A DNA stretch of 64,000 nt from Marinobacterium halophilum (GTDB lineage: Bacteria; Pseudomonadota; Gammaproteobacteria; Pseudomonadales; Balneatricaceae), in assembly GCF_003014615.1 (NCBI RefSeq), contig NZ_PYGI01000004.1, positions 62,001 to 126,000 of the forward strand, written 5' to 3'. Below the pieces are notes generated by a model that was not told where the DNA came from, did not search any database, and saw only the letters and a program-made list of their open reading frames with translations. Positions 39,334-48,896 of this stretch are shown piece by piece. Position 1 is the first letter of the stretch. Every line of letters begins with the position of its first letter. Position numbers and translations under genes: made by a program.

Positions 39334-39540
39334 ATGACTGATCACAATACCCTGACCGAACTGGAATCCCGTATCGCTTTTCAGGAAGATGCCATCGACA
39401 AGCTCAGCGACGTGGTGGCACGCCAGGAAATAGACCTTGAACGCCTGACCCGCATGGTCAAGCTGCTGCATCATCAACTGCGCGAGATGGGTGGCGATAG
39501 CGATACACCGGCCGCAGACGAGGCGCCTCCACACTACTGA
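39334..39540 (+). CDS. slyX: SlyX family protein
   Basis: 68 residues, almost entirely a coiled coil: ELESRIAFQEDAIDKLSDVVARQEIDLERLTRMVKLLHHQLREM, with a C-terminal tail ending PPHY as in E. coli SlyX (72 residues). Function unknown. The ATG chosen is the family start; the frame is open 13 codons upstream. It is convergent with rsmJ and shares a hairpin at the junction. Confidence 0.88.
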   Translation: MTDHNTLTELESRIAFQEDAIDKLSDVVARQEIDLERLTRMVKLLHHQLREMGGDSDTPAADEAPPHY

Positions 39541-39546
39541 GAGACC

Positions 39547-39567
39547 GGCAGCGGCTCAGTCGCTGCC
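39547..39567. terminator. hairpin between convergent slyX and rsmJ
   Basis: Perfect 7-bp arms GGCAGCG/CGCTGCC with a 7-base loop that contains the rsmJ stop codon. No T-run on either side. A bidirectional terminator or 3'-end stabiliser is possible. Confidence 0.45.
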
Positions 39568-40344
39568 CAACGCCTTGAGTGCATAAATATCATAACGGCT
39601 GGACTTGCCTTCAACGGTATATGTAGGTGCCATGCCTTCGATTGCAGGTGCCTTGCGTGCCCGCTTGACCACAACCCGATAGCGCGCCACCTGTAGCGCA
39701 GCCGCCAGCAATTCACGGTCATCGCTGTCGTACCCCACCAGATCACGAAACGCCAGCATCTCTTTCTTAACCTGCGCCTTCTTATCGGTATGTGGAAACA
39801 TGGGGTCCAGATAGACCAAGTCAGGTGCGCACTCGGGTGTACACTGCTCCAGCCAGGCACGGCCATCGGCCTGCTCCAGCGTCATTCGTGCCAGCGTATC
39901 CGCCAGCTCCACGACCGACTCCGCCTGCTCCAACCCTGATGCCAACAGCGCATGCACGACTGGCGAGCGCTCCAGCAGATGCACCTGACACCCCAGGCTC
40001 GCCAAGACAAAAGCATCTCGCCCAAGACCTGCCGTAGCATCCAGAATACGCGGCCGAATCCCGCCCTTGATACCGCAGGCCTTGGCGATCAGCTGGCCGG
40101 TACCACCCCCGAACTGGCGTCGATGGGCCACCGCGCCGCCAACAAAATCGGCTCGTACCGGACCTGCGCGCTTGCGTCCGGTCGCACACAGCGACAGTCC
40201 ATTATCAGTCACCAGCAAAATCTGCTGCCAGTTCTCGCTGCACGACAGGTCAGGCTGCGCGACGACCGGTAACTGCAAGCGTTCGGCCAACTGCTCCGCT
40301 TGTGCTCTGTCAGCCTCCACGCACCACCCGACAGCCAGACTCAC
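39556..40344 (-). CDS. rsmJ: 16S rRNA (guanine(1516)-N(2))-methyltransferase
   Basis: 262 residues from a GTG start that overlaps the uppP stop (GTGA); E. coli RsmJ (YhiQ) has 250. The SAM domain begins PRILDATAGLGRDAFVLASLGCQVHLLERSPVVHALL, the catalytic region is YLDPMFPHTDKKAQVKKEMLAFRDLVG, and the C-terminus has SSRYDIYAL. The open frame continues 33 codons upstream inside uppP but without family support. Third gene of tsaB-uppP-rsmJ. Confidence 0.92.
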   Translation of the reverse strand: MSLAVGWCVEADRAQAEQLAERLQLPVVAQPDLSCSENWQQILLVTDNGLSLCATGRKRAGPVRADFVGGAVAHRRQFGGGTGQLIAKACGIKGGIRPRILDATAGLGRDAFVLASLGCQVHLLERSPVVHALLASGLEQAESVVELADTLARMTLEQADGRAWLEQCTPECAPDLVYLDPMFPHTDKKAQVKKEMLAFRDLVGYDSDDRELLAAALQVARYRVVVKRARKAPAIEGMAPTYTVEGKSSRYDIYALKALGSD

Positions 40345-41165
40345 AACGCCGCCTCCGGCATCCAGAAATACACCGCCAGCAACAGCACGCCCAGCAACAA
40401 ACGATAGATCACGAAGGGCGCCATGCCGACCTTGTCCAGCCATTTGAGAAACAGGTGAATACAGGCCAGCGCACTCAGGCCAGCGATCACAGTACCGGCA
40501 CCGATCTGCACCCAGTGGGCACTGTTACCGGCCTGATACAACTCCAGACCTTTCAGTGACCCTGCACCCAGAATGACCGGTATGGACAGCAGAAACGAAA
40601 ACCGGGCGGCGCTCTGACGATCAAAGCCCAGCATCAATGCGGCAGTGATGGTAATGCCGGAGCGCGACGTGCCGGGAATCAGTGCCACCGCCTGAGCCAG
40701 ACCGATCATGCAGGCATCGCGAACCCCCAGCGCCTCGACACTGCGCTGTTCAGAGCGCCGACTGTCGGCCCAGCCAAGTAACACACCAAACACCAGGGTC
40801 GTCGCCGCAATCACCAGTATCGAACGGCCATAATGATCGATCATGCCCTCAAGCATGAAACCGAATGCCAGGGCCGGCAGCGTCGCCAGAATCACCAGCC
40901 AGGCAAGCCGACCTTCGGCATCCGTTGTACCAGAGAGCGAGCGCCCCCAAGCCAACGTCATCACCACCAGTTCCCGCCGAAAATAGAACATGACCGCCAG
41001 CAACGTACCAACATGCACGCCTACATCAAACGCCAGCCCCTGATCCGGCCATCCCAGTAGCTGGGATGGCAAAATAAGGTGTGCCGAGCTGGAGATCGGC
41101 AGGAATTCGGTCAATCCCTGAATAACAGCAAGAACAGCCGTGTGTATCCATTCGCTGATATTCAC
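40341..41165 (-). CDS. uppP: undecaprenyl-diphosphate phosphatase
   Basis: 274-residue membrane protein (BacA family) that recycles undecaprenyl diphosphate for cell-wall synthesis. Motifs AVIQGLTEFLPISSSAHLIL and the later GTSRSGITITAALMLGF carry the conserved Glu, Ser and Arg of the active site. About seven to eight membrane segments. Overlaps tsaB and rsmJ by 4 bases each. Confidence 0.97.
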   Translation of the reverse strand: MNISEWIHTAVLAVIQGLTEFLPISSSAHLILPSQLLGWPDQGLAFDVGVHVGTLLAVMFYFRRELVVMTLAWGRSLSGTTDAEGRLAWLVILATLPALAFGFMLEGMIDHYGRSILVIAATTLVFGVLLGWADSRRSEQRSVEALGVRDACMIGLAQAVALIPGTSRSGITITAALMLGFDRQSAARFSFLLSIPVILGAGSLKGLELYQAGNSAHWVQIGAGTVIAGLSALACIHLFLKWLDKVGMAPFVIYRLLLGVLLLAVYFWMPEAAL

Positions 41166-41854
41166 TGCTGGTCCTTTTTCTTCCAGGCCACCTGGTCACG
41201 CAAGTACACCGGCCGAGCATCGTCCGGTGCAATGGCCAGTCCCTGAGCCAAGGCTTGCCGGGCCAAGTGAGCCATGGCTTCAGCTTGAGGATAAAGGTCC
41301 ATACGGCATATCCCGATCCGTGCCATCAGCTCGGCACTCATCTGCTCGGCATAGCGCCAGCCGCTGCCCAACGCGGTAAAGCCGTTGGCCGTCACGGTTT
41401 CAGGCAACCGAACCGCCGCCGGTGCACAGACTTGCTCATCCACCAGCCGAACCAGCTCACCGTCCACTCGCTGCCAGGCACTCCAGTAAACTTCGTCCAT
41501 ACGCGCGTCCAGTGCGGTCAGCAGATACTCGCCATCTGCCTCTTCGGCTGCATAGGCGATCGCCTCCAGCGTAGACACGGGCACCACCGGCAGATCGGCC
41601 GCCAATGCCAGCCCTTGCGCCGCTCCTGTGGCAATACGGATACCGGCGAATGAGCCGGGACCACGACCAAAAGCAATCGCATCCAGTGCATTCAAACCAA
41701 CACCGGCTTCGGCCAGCAATTCTTCCACCATCGGCAACAGCAAGTGGGTATGACGACGCGGCTCAACGGTAAAGCGCTGCAGCAGTCGCCCCTCCAATAA
41801 CAGGGCTGCCGAACAGGCATCGGTCGAGGTATCAAGTGCGAGAATGTTGGACAT
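41162..41854 (-). CDS. tsaB: tRNA threonylcarbamoyladenosine biosynthesis protein TsaB
   Basis: 230 residues, E. coli length 231. ASKHA-fold protein beginning ILALDTSTDACSAALLLEGRL, with the typical IAFGRGPGSFAGIRIATGAAQGLALA. Works with TsaD, TsaE and TsaC to make t6A on tRNAs; trmO elsewhere in this window acts on the same modification. First gene of tsaB-uppP-rsmJ, with a 65-base gap to ubiX. Confidence 0.96.
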   Translation of the reverse strand: MSNILALDTSTDACSAALLLEGRLLQRFTVEPRRHTHLLLPMVEELLAEAGVGLNALDAIAFGRGPGSFAGIRIATGAAQGLALAADLPVVPVSTLEAIAYAAEEADGEYLLTALDARMDEVYWSAWQRVDGELVRLVDEQVCAPAAVRLPETVTANGFTALGSGWRYAEQMSAELMARIGICRMDLYPQAEAMAHLARQALAQGLAIAPDDARPVYLRDQVAWKKKDQQ

Positions 41855-41919
41855 GGGAGTCTCGATCAGTAAAAAACGCGGCTATTGTAATGACACGGCA
41901 AGCACAATGCATCTATCGA

Positions 41920-42561
41920 CTAGAGCATCGCCTCGCCCCAGCGTGGCAGCAGCGACTGTTCGAAGCCGAGCTGCGACAGCAGGCGTGCAACAATAAAATC
42001 CACCATATCCTCAACGCTTTGCGGTCGTTGATAGAAACCGGGACTGGCCGGCACTACCACAACCCCCATGCGGGTCAGCTTGAGCATATGTTCCAGATGG
42101 ATCTCGGAGTAAGGGGCTTCACGCGGCACCAGCAGCAGCTGACGGCGCTCTTTCAGTGCCACATCCGCGGCACGCTCAATCAGGTTGTTACTGGCCCCGC
42201 TGGCGATTGCCGACAACGTACCGGTACTGCAGGGGCATACCACCATCGCACTCGGCGCGCCGGAGCCCGACGCCACCGGTGCCATCCACTGCTCACGCCC
42301 ATACACCTTCAACTGCCCGTCGCGGGCATTGAAATGCTCGCTCAGAAACGCCTCCATCGCATCCGGTGAACCCGGCAAGCGCAGATCGGTTTCCGTGGCG
42401 ATCACCACTTGGGCCGCCTTCGATACCATCAGCAAAACCTGGGTATTCAACTCCAGCAGGCACTGAAGCAGACGCAGACCATACTGCACACCGGAGGCGC
42501 CAGTAATAGCAAGGGTGACTCGGCGCTCAAACGCCGCTACCGGCTGATGTTCAGAGAACAT
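41920..42561 (-). CDS. ubiX: flavin prenyltransferase
   Basis: 213 residues. Makes the prenylated FMN cofactor of UbiD decarboxylases used in ubiquinone synthesis. Motifs [65 protein letters not shown], and the [13 protein letters not shown] stretch are diagnostic. Its start overlaps the end of mpl by 11 bases. Confidence 0.96.
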   Translation of the reverse strand: MFSEHQPVAAFERRVTLAITGASGVQYGLRLLQCLLELNTQVLLMVSKAAQVVIATETDLRLPGSPDAMEAFLSEHFNARDGQLKVYGREQWMAPVASGSGAPSAMVVCPCSTGTLSAIASGASNNLIERAADVALKERRQLLLVPREAPYSEIHLEHMLKLTRMGVVVVPASPGFYQRPQSVEDMVDFIVARLLSQLGFEQSLLPRWGEAML

Positions 42562-43933
42562 GGATCGACTCCCGCTGTTCCAATGCTTTCAGCAGCTTGC
42601 GATGAACACCGCCAAAGCCACCGTTACTCATAATGACCACTTGGGCACCGCGCGGCAGCTCACTGACCAGACGGTTTACCAGACTATCGATCTGCCGTTC
42701 CAGGCTGGCGGGTACCGGGCTCTGCTCAACCACTTCATCCAGTGACCAGTCCAGCTCCTCCGGCTGATACCAGTACACCCGATCCGCTGCTGCCGTCGAT
42801 GCTGCCAGCGCGGCCTTGTGCGCCCCCAGGCGCATGGTATTGGAGCGAGGCTCAATCACCGCTACAACCTGACCACGACCGCTCATCCGCGCCTTGATCC
42901 CTTCCAGCGTGGTCTGAATGGCGGTGGGGTGATGGGCAAAATCATCGAACACGTTAATGCCCGCCACCTCGCCCAGATGCTCCATCCGCCGCTTGACCCC
43001 ACCAAAACAGCTCAACGCTTCGATCGCGTGCTGTGGCTGCACCCCGACATGACGAGCGGCTACCAGCGCATTGATGGCATTACTGACATTGTGCAAACCG
43101 GTCAACGCCCAGTGCACCTCACCCAACGACTCGCCGTCATGCTGTACGGCAAAACGGCTGCCATCTTCGCTGAGCAGTTGTGCCGACCAGGCAGCACGTC
43201 GATCAAAGCCGGTCAGTACCTGCTCGCTCCAGCAGCCCTGCTCGATCACCTCATCCAGCGATTCGGCATCAGCCGGCATGATGATCTGGCCGTTGTCCGG
43301 CACCAGACGCACCAAATGGTGAAACTGGCGCTGAATCGCCGCCAGATCAGGGAAAATATCCGCATGATCAAACTCAAGATTGTTCAGAATCAGCGTACGC
43401 GGATTGTAGTGGACGAACTTGGAGCGTTTGTCGAAGAAGGCGGTATCGTACTCGTCCGCTTCAATCACGAAGAACGGCGTATCGCCGAGTCGGGCTGAGG
43501 TGTCGAAGCCCAGTGGAATGCCGCCGATCAGGAAACCCGGTGCCATGCCGGCCTGCTCCAGAATCCAGGCCAGCATGGTCGCCGTGGTGGTTTTGCCGTG
43601 CGTACCGGCCACGGCCAACACCCAGCGATCAGCCAACAGATGATCATGCAACCACTGCGGCCCGGAGGTGTACCGCATATTACGCTGCAACATGTACTCG
43701 ACACAGGGGTTGCCTCGCGACATGGCATTGCCGACCACAATCAGGTCCGGCTGCGGCTCCAACTGGGCCGGATCATAGCCCTCGATCAGGGTAATGCCCT
43801 GCTGCTCCAGCTGGGTACTCATTGGCGGATAGACGTTGGCATCCGAGCCTGTGACGTGGTGCCCCAGCTGTTTGGCAAGCACGGCCAGCGAGCCCATGAA
43901 GGTTCCACAGATTCCGAGAATATGGATATGCAC
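42551..43933 (-). CDS. mpl: UDP-N-acetylmuramate:L-alanyl-gamma-D-glutamyl-meso-diaminopimelate ligase
   Basis: 460 residues (E. coli 457). Mur-ligase family enzyme that joins recycled murein tripeptide to UDP-MurNAc. Starts [28 protein letters not shown] loop [48 protein letters not shown]. The start is a GTG at 43933 with AAGGAG 7 bases upstream; the frame is open 30 codons further but that part has no match. Divergent from fbp, and coupled to ubiX. Confidence 0.96.
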   Translation of the reverse strand: MHIHILGICGTFMGSLAVLAKQLGHHVTGSDANVYPPMSTQLEQQGITLIEGYDPAQLEPQPDLIVVGNAMSRGNPCVEYMLQRNMRYTSGPQWLHDHLLADRWVLAVAGTHGKTTTATMLAWILEQAGMAPGFLIGGIPLGFDTSARLGDTPFFVIEADEYDTAFFDKRSKFVHYNPRTLILNNLEFDHADIFPDLAAIQRQFHHLVRLVPDNGQIIMPADAESLDEVIEQGCWSEQVLTGFDRRAAWSAQLLSEDGSRFAVQHDGESLGEVHWALTGLHNVSNAINALVAARHVGVQPQHAIEALSCFGGVKRRMEHLGEVAGINVFDDFAHHPTAIQTTLEGIKARMSGRGQVVAVIEPRSNTMRLGAHKAALAASTAAADRVYWYQPEELDWSLDEVVEQSPVPASLERQIDSLVNRLVSELPRGAQVVIMSNGGFGGVHRKLLKALEQRESIHVL

Positions 43934-44081
43934 CCCGGTACTCCTTTTTATTTGGGTATGCGCCTCATGATAACAGGTCATCCGATTGAAAACCGCACTG
44001 CCGAAGCCATGCAAAACCGCCACTGATAGCGTACAATGCAGGGGTCTTTTTCATCGGATCAAGCAAAGGCCGACACCACCC

Positions 44082-45053
44082 ATGCAGCTGCTCAGCAACT
44101 ACCTGAAACACCACAACACCGATCTTGAACTCGTTGAATTGATCGATACCCTGATGATCGCCTGCAAGGAAATTGCCTTGCAGTTGCGTGAAGGCGCACT
44201 CGCCGGCGTGCTCGGCACCACCGAGGACACCAACGTACAGGGCGAAACCCAGAAAAAGCTGGACGTCATTTCCAACGATGTACTGAAAAAGGTACTGCTG
44301 GACAACCCTCTGGTACGCGGCATTGCCTCGGAAGAGGAAGATGATCCCGTATTCGGCAATCCGGACGGCCGTTTTCTGGTCACGTTTGATCCGCTTGACG
44401 GCTCATCCAACATCGACATCAACGTTTCCGTCGGTACGATCTTTTCCATTCTGGAAGCGCCGAAAGACGCGACCGAAGATTCCGTCGACATGTTCCTGCA
44501 GTCCGGCCGCAAGCAGCTCGCCGCCGGCTACGTGCTGTATGGTCCGTCCGCAGTACTGGTCATGAGTACAGGCCAGGGCGTCAACATGTTCACGCTGGCC
44601 CATACCGGCGATTTCCTGCTGACCCGTGAACAGGTACAGATCCCGGTACAGACCGGCGAGTTCGCGATCAACATGTCGAACCACCGCTTCTGGGAAGAGC
44701 CGATGCGTAACTACATCGACGACCTGCTCAAGGGCAGCGACGGCCCACGCGGCAAGAACTACAACATGCGCTGGATCGCCTCCATGGTTGCCGAAGTGCA
44801 TCGCGTTCTTACTCGCGGCGGCCTGTTCACCTACCCCTGGGATTCTCGCGATCCGTCCAAGCCCGGCAAGCTGCGCCTGATGTATGAAGGCAACCCGATG
44901 AGCCTGCTGATCGAACAGGCCGGCGGTATCTCCAGCACCTGCTACGGCGACATTCTTGACGTAGAGCCGGACCACATTCACCAGCGTGTTTCCGTCGCAC
45001 TGGGATCCAAAGAAGAAGTCGAAGCACTGCTTGGGTATCATTGCGAGTGCTGA
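44082..45053 (+). CDS. fbp: fructose-1,6-bisphosphatase class I
   Basis: 323 residues (E. coli 332). Gluconeogenic enzyme. Metal-site motifs are [10 protein letters not shown] and [22 protein letters not shown]; the substrate-binding region includes [22 protein letters not shown]. The start [21 protein letters not shown] is chosen by family alignment, though the nearby ribosome binding site is weak. Divergent from mpl; ppa follows after 99 bases. Confidence 0.97.
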   Translation: MQLLSNYLKHHNTDLELVELIDTLMIACKEIALQLREGALAGVLGTTEDTNVQGETQKKLDVISNDVLKKVLLDNPLVRGIASEEEDDPVFGNPDGRFLVTFDPLDGSSNIDINVSVGTIFSILEAPKDATEDSVDMFLQSGRKQLAAGYVLYGPSAVLVMSTGQGVNMFTLAHTGDFLLTREQVQIPVQTGEFAINMSNHRFWEEPMRNYIDDLLKGSDGPRGKNYNMRWIASMVAEVHRVLTRGGLFTYPWDSRDPSKPGKLRLMYEGNPMSLLIEQAGGISSTCYGDILDVEPDHIHQRVSVALGSKEEVEALLGYHCEC

Positions 45054-45152
45054 ATATTCACCGGTAAGTCGTATTCCCGCGGATGGCAGTGCTGATTATA
45101 CTGCGGTCCGCTATCCGTTCTGCCCTTGAAACCGATAACAGGAAAACAGCTC

Positions 45153-45686
45153 ATGAGCTTTGCGAAAGTCCCTGCCGGCAAAGAACTGCCGAACGACATC
45201 TACGTAGTCATCGAAATCCCGGCGGAAAGCTCCCCGGTGAAATACGAAATCGACAAAGATTCCGACTCAATCTTCGTTGACCGTTTCATGGCTGCACCGA
45301 TGTTCTACCCGGCCAACTACGGCTACATCAACAACACACTGGCAGATGATGGCGATGCCCTCGACGTACTGGTACTGACCCCGCATCCGGTCATGACCGG
45401 TTCCGTGATCCGCTGCCGTCCGGTCGGTGTACTGAACATGACCGACGAAGCTGGTGGTGACGCCAAGCTGGTTGCCGTTCCGCACGAGAAGCTGAGCCAG
45501 GCTTACAACGACATCCAGGACGTGGACGATATCCCGCAGCTGACCCGCGACCAGATTTCCCACTTCTTCGAGAACTACAAAACGCTCGAAAAAGGCAAAT
45601 GGGTCAAGGTTGAAGGCTGGGCAAATGCCGACGCCGCACGCGCCGAGATCGTCAAGGCTGCTGCTGCATACGAAGCTGCCAAGTAA
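45153..45686 (+). CDS. ppa: inorganic pyrophosphatase
   Basis: 177 residues (E. coli 176). Hydrolyses pyrophosphate. Active-site stretch [21 protein letters not shown] and [16 protein letters not shown] with the metal-binding aspartates. The ATG follows AGGA at 9 bases; the frame is open nine codons upstream. A TATACT near 45097 may be its -10, with no clear -35. Confidence 0.98.
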   Translation: MSFAKVPAGKELPNDIYVVIEIPAESSPVKYEIDKDSDSIFVDRFMAAPMFYPANYGYINNTLADDGDALDVLVLTPHPVMTGSVIRCRPVGVLNMTDEAGGDAKLVAVPHEKLSQAYNDIQDVDDIPQLTRDQISHFFENYKTLEKGKWVKVEGWANADAARAEIVKAAAAYEAAK

Positions 45687-45697
45687 GGCTGCTTTAC

Positions 45698-45723
45698 GGG
45701 AGGTGTACCCTGTTGCATCTCCC
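45698..45723 (+). terminator. hairpin after ppa
   Basis: 8-bp stem GGGAGGTG/CATCTCCC with one G-U pair and a 10-base loop, 12 bases past the ppa stop. Only a short T stretch follows, so termination would be weak. Confidence 0.4.
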
Positions 45724-45806
45724 TGTTTCAACCCCCATCCTGACCTTTTCCGCCCTCCCCGATCTGATACACTGCGCTTTGTCCTAGCCAACCGACAGAG
45801 ACGTTG

Positions 45807-46652
45807 ATGAAATTTTCAGGTACCGACCGTTACGTAGCCACCGACGACCTGCAGATGGCCGTCAATGCCGCCATTACCTTGCAGCGCCCCCTTCTGGTCA
45901 AGGGTGAACCCGGCACCGGCAAAACCATGCTGGCCGAAGAACTCGCCGAAGCACTGGGAAAGCCCCTGCTGCGCTGGCACGTCAAGTCCACCACCAAGGC
46001 CCAGCAAGGCCTGTACGAATACGATGCAGTCTCGCGCTTGCGCGATTCCCAGCTGGGTGACGATCGTGTCCACGACATTGGCCACTACATTCGCAAGGGC
46101 ATGCTCTGGCAGGCGTTCGATGCCGACGAACAGGTCGTGCTGTTGATTGATGAAATCGACAAGGCCGACATCGAGTTTCCCAACGATCTGCTGACCGAAC
46201 TCGACAAAATGGAATTCGATGTCTACGAGACCGGCGAGCGCATCGCCGCGCGCCAGCGCCCGATCGTGATCATCACCAGTAACAACGAAAAAGAGTTGCC
46301 GGACGCCTTCCTGCGCCGCTGCTTCTTTCACTACATCGCGTTCCCCGACAAGGACACCTTGCAATCGATTGTCGATGTACATTTCCCCCAGATCGAACAA
46401 ACACTGGTGCGTGAAGCACTGGAGATTTTCTTCCGCCTGCGCGATGTGCCGGGACTGAAGAAAAAGCCCTCCACATCCGAGTTGATCGACTGGCTCAAGT
46501 TGCTGCTCGCCGACCGTATCCCCAGTGATCTGTTGGCCGAACGGGATCCGTCCAGTGCCATGCCGCCGCTCTACGGTGCCCTGCTCAAGAATGAACAGGA
46601 CGTACACATGCTGCAGCGCCTGGCCTTCATGGCGCGTCGCGAGGCCCGCTGA
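45807..46652 (+). CDS. MoxR-family AAA+ ATPase
   Basis: 281 residues. Walker A GEPGTGKT (33-40), Walker B VVLLIDEIDKAD, and sensor stretch PIVIITSNNEKELPDAFLRRC. MoxR ATPases work as chaperones with a von Willebrand A partner, often to insert metal cofactors or mature complexes. The TGA overlaps the ATG of the VWA gene (TGATG). The ATG is preferred to a TTG one codon earlier. The target of the pair is not shown by its neighbours. Confidence 0.9.
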   Translation: MKFSGTDRYVATDDLQMAVNAAITLQRPLLVKGEPGTGKTMLAEELAEALGKPLLRWHVKSTTKAQQGLYEYDAVSRLRDSQLGDDRVHDIGHYIRKGMLWQAFDADEQVVLLIDEIDKADIEFPNDLLTELDKMEFDVYETGERIAARQRPIVIITSNNEKELPDAFLRRCFFHYIAFPDKDTLQSIVDVHFPQIEQTLVREALEIFFRLRDVPGLKKKPSTSELIDWLKLLLADRIPSDLLAERDPSSAMPPLYGALLKNEQDVHMLQRLAFMARREAR

Positions 46653-47827
46653 TGCTGATCGACCTGTTTACCCGGCTGCGTCAGGGGCAGGTGCCGGTGA
46701 CGCTACGCGAACTGCTGGACCTGATTGCCGCATTGGAGCAGCGTGTTGCCTGCCTGAGTACAGATGACTTTTATCTGCTGGCACGCACCTGTCTGGTCAA
46801 GAATGAAACCCATTATGATCGTTTCGACCGCGCCTTTGGCCAGTACTTCGCCGGGCTGCAGGCGCAAGGTGACATCACTGACGCTCTAATCCCGTCGCAC
46901 TGGCTCGACAGCGATATTCTCAAGCAGCTCAGCGCCGAAGAACGGGCACAGATCGAGGCACTGGGCGGGCTGGACAAGCTGCTGGAAACGCTGAAACAGC
47001 GCCTGGAGGAACAGGGCGAACGCCATGCCGGTGGCAACAAGTGGATCGGCACCGGCGGCACGTCCCCGTTTGGTCATAGCGGCTATAACCCGGAAGGGGT
47101 CCGCATCGGTGGCGAGAGCAAACACAAGCGTGCCGTTAAGGTGTGGGAGCAACGCCAGTTCCGCAATCTGGACGACAGCGTGGAGCTGGGCACCCGTAAC
47201 CTCAAGGTGGCACTGCGCAAGCTGCGTAAATTCGCCCGCACCGGTGCCGCCGACCAGCTCGATCTGGATGACACCATCCGCTCGACTGCCCGTAACGCCG
47301 GACTACTTGACCTGAAAATGGTGCCCGAGCGCCATAACGCCGCCAAGGTGTTGCTGTTTTTTGATATCGGCGGCTCCATGGATCCGTTCATTCGCACCTG
47401 TGAAGAGTTGTTCTCCGCTGCCCGCACCGAGTTCAAGCATCTGGAGTACTTCTATTTTCACAACTGTGTTTACGAGAAGGTCTGGCGCGATAACCGCCGT
47501 CGCCATGACGAAGGGATATCGACACTGGATGTACTGCATACCTACGGTCGAGACTACCGCGTGATCTTCGTCGGTGATGCCGCCATGTCGCCCTATGAAC
47601 TGATCGACCGTTATGGCAGCGTGGAACACATGAACGAAGAACCGGGGCAACTCTGGTTGCAACGGATTCTGGATACCTGGGATAAAGTCATTTGGCTCAA
47701 CCCGGCTGCCGAACGCTACTGGGGGTATACCCACAGCACGCAGATGGTTCGCCAACAGCTGGATAATCACATGTATCCGCTGACAGTCGAAGGCATTGAT
47801 GCGGGCATTCGTTACCTGTCACGCTGA
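46652..47827 (+). CDS. VWA domain protein (CoxE-like), partner of MoxR ATPase
   Basis: 391 residues. N-terminal half is helical; residues about 130-160 are Gly-rich (GTGGTSPFGHSGYNPEG). The C-terminal VWA-like domain has FDIGGSM starting at D238, the metal-ion-dependent adhesion site with a Gly in place of the usual Ser, and later FVGDAAMSPYEL. No signal peptide or membrane helix, so it is cytoplasmic. Similar MoxR-CoxE pairs are common in gammaproteobacteria and poorly studied. It is convergent with tadD. Confidence 0.85.
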   Translation: MLIDLFTRLRQGQVPVTLRELLDLIAALEQRVACLSTDDFYLLARTCLVKNETHYDRFDRAFGQYFAGLQAQGDITDALIPSHWLDSDILKQLSAEERAQIEALGGLDKLLETLKQRLEEQGERHAGGNKWIGTGGTSPFGHSGYNPEGVRIGGESKHKRAVKVWEQRQFRNLDDSVELGTRNLKVALRKLRKFARTGAADQLDLDDTIRSTARNAGLLDLKMVPERHNAAKVLLFFDIGGSMDPFIRTCEELFSAARTEFKHLEYFYFHNCVYEKVWRDNRRRHDEGISTLDVLHTYGRDYRVIFVGDAAMSPYELIDRYGSVEHMNEEPGQLWLQRILDTWDKVIWLNPAAERYWGYTHSTQMVRQQLDNHMYPLTVEGIDAGIRYLSR

Positions 47828-47843
47828 CGCTATCTGTACTGAT

Positions 47844-47865
47844 CCGGCCGCAGTTCAGCGGCCGG
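47844..47865. terminator. hairpin between convergent VWA gene and tadD
   Basis: Perfect 8-bp arms CCGGCCGC/GCGGCCGG with a 6-base loop holding the first base of the tadD stop region. No T-run on either side. It marks the end of the tad operon. Confidence 0.5.
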
Positions 47866-48847
47866 TGCCCTGAGCAACCGCCTCTTGCATGCGGCGCACG
47901 TAGGTCAAATTGTCCTGTGCCTTGGGATAGAACACCGGCGACAGGGTCAATGCCTGTTCAAAATAATCTTGTGCCAATGCGTAGCGCCCATCGAGCATGC
48001 AGATGTAACCGATATCGTTATGTGCCTGAGCACTGTCCATTACCCGTTCAAATGCATGTAGTGCCGCCAGATAACGCTGCTGACGTGCATAGACCAGCCC
48101 CAGATTACGCCAGGCCTGCTCATAGTCCGGTGCAATCTCCAATGCCTTGCGGAACTGCTTCTCGGCATCACCCCAGCGTGCATCCAGATAATACGAGTAG
48201 CCCAGGTTATTCAGCGTATCGGCGGCATCCGGTTTGATCGCCAACGCTATCTGATAGAAGCCTTGGGCTTCAGCCGTCTGGCCGTCAAGATCTGCCAACA
48301 CGCCCAAGCCATTGTAGGCTCTCGCCGGCGAGCGGGCGTCATAGTCCTGCCCAGCATCCTCGGCAAACCGCTTGCGGTCATTGGCAACCGCACGTTCCAG
48401 ATACTCACGGCCTTCGGCATAGCGGTTCTGCTTCAACTGCAGCACACCCAGTGCCGTCAGCGCGCCAATATGCTCGGGTTCATTGCCCAGGGCACTGCGC
48501 AGCGCCAGCGAGGCCAGCTTCATATTGTTGCGTGCCATGTGGATCTGGCCGATACGAAAATAGGCACTGGCATTATCCGGTGCCCGCTCCAGCACCTGAA
48601 CATAATGGTACAACGCCTCATCGGCATCGCCACGTGCAAGGGCCTGATCTCCCATGCTGAGGCCCGCCTTGACCGTTGGTGCCTGCGGCAACCCACTAAA
48701 TGCAAGGGTCGGCTTGCCCTCATAGAAGGCTTCGTTGGCACTCGTCGTCGGTTCCATCTGTGAATTGGCAGCACACCCGTTCAGCAACACGATGGTTGCC
48801 AATAGCAGTCCCTTGCCCGTGCTGTATTGTCCTGTTCGTGAAGTCAT
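47855..48847 (-). CDS. tadD: TadD-like TPR lipoprotein
   Basis: 330 residues. Lipoprotein signal with lipobox LLNG-C25, then a series of tetratricopeptide repeats from about residue 65 to 315 (for example ARGDADEALYHYVQVLERAPDNASAYFRIGQIH). In tad systems TadD is an outer-membrane-linked TPR protein needed for secretin assembly. GAGGG precedes the ATG at 48847. It is the last gene of the tad operon, 49 bases after tadC. Confidence 0.87.
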   Translation of the reverse strand: MTSRTGQYSTGKGLLLATIVLLNGCAANSQMEPTTSANEAFYEGKPTLAFSGLPQAPTVKAGLSMGDQALARGDADEALYHYVQVLERAPDNASAYFRIGQIHMARNNMKLASLALRSALGNEPEHIGALTALGVLQLKQNRYAEGREYLERAVANDRKRFAEDAGQDYDARSPARAYNGLGVLADLDGQTAEAQGFYQIALAIKPDAADTLNNLGYSYYLDARWGDAEKQFRKALEIAPDYEQAWRNLGLVYARQQRYLAALHAFERVMDSAQAHNDIGYICMLDGRYALAQDYFEQALTLSPVFYPKAQDNLTYVRRMQEAVAQGTGR

Positions 48848-48896
48848 GGTGATGCCCTCTATTCGGGTATGCGTACGTTGCCAAGGCGCAAGGAAA

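Noticed and set aside
45093-45102. Extended -10 promoter of ppa
   Set aside because: TGATTATACT is suggestive, but no -35 fits and the evidence is too thin to list as a feature.
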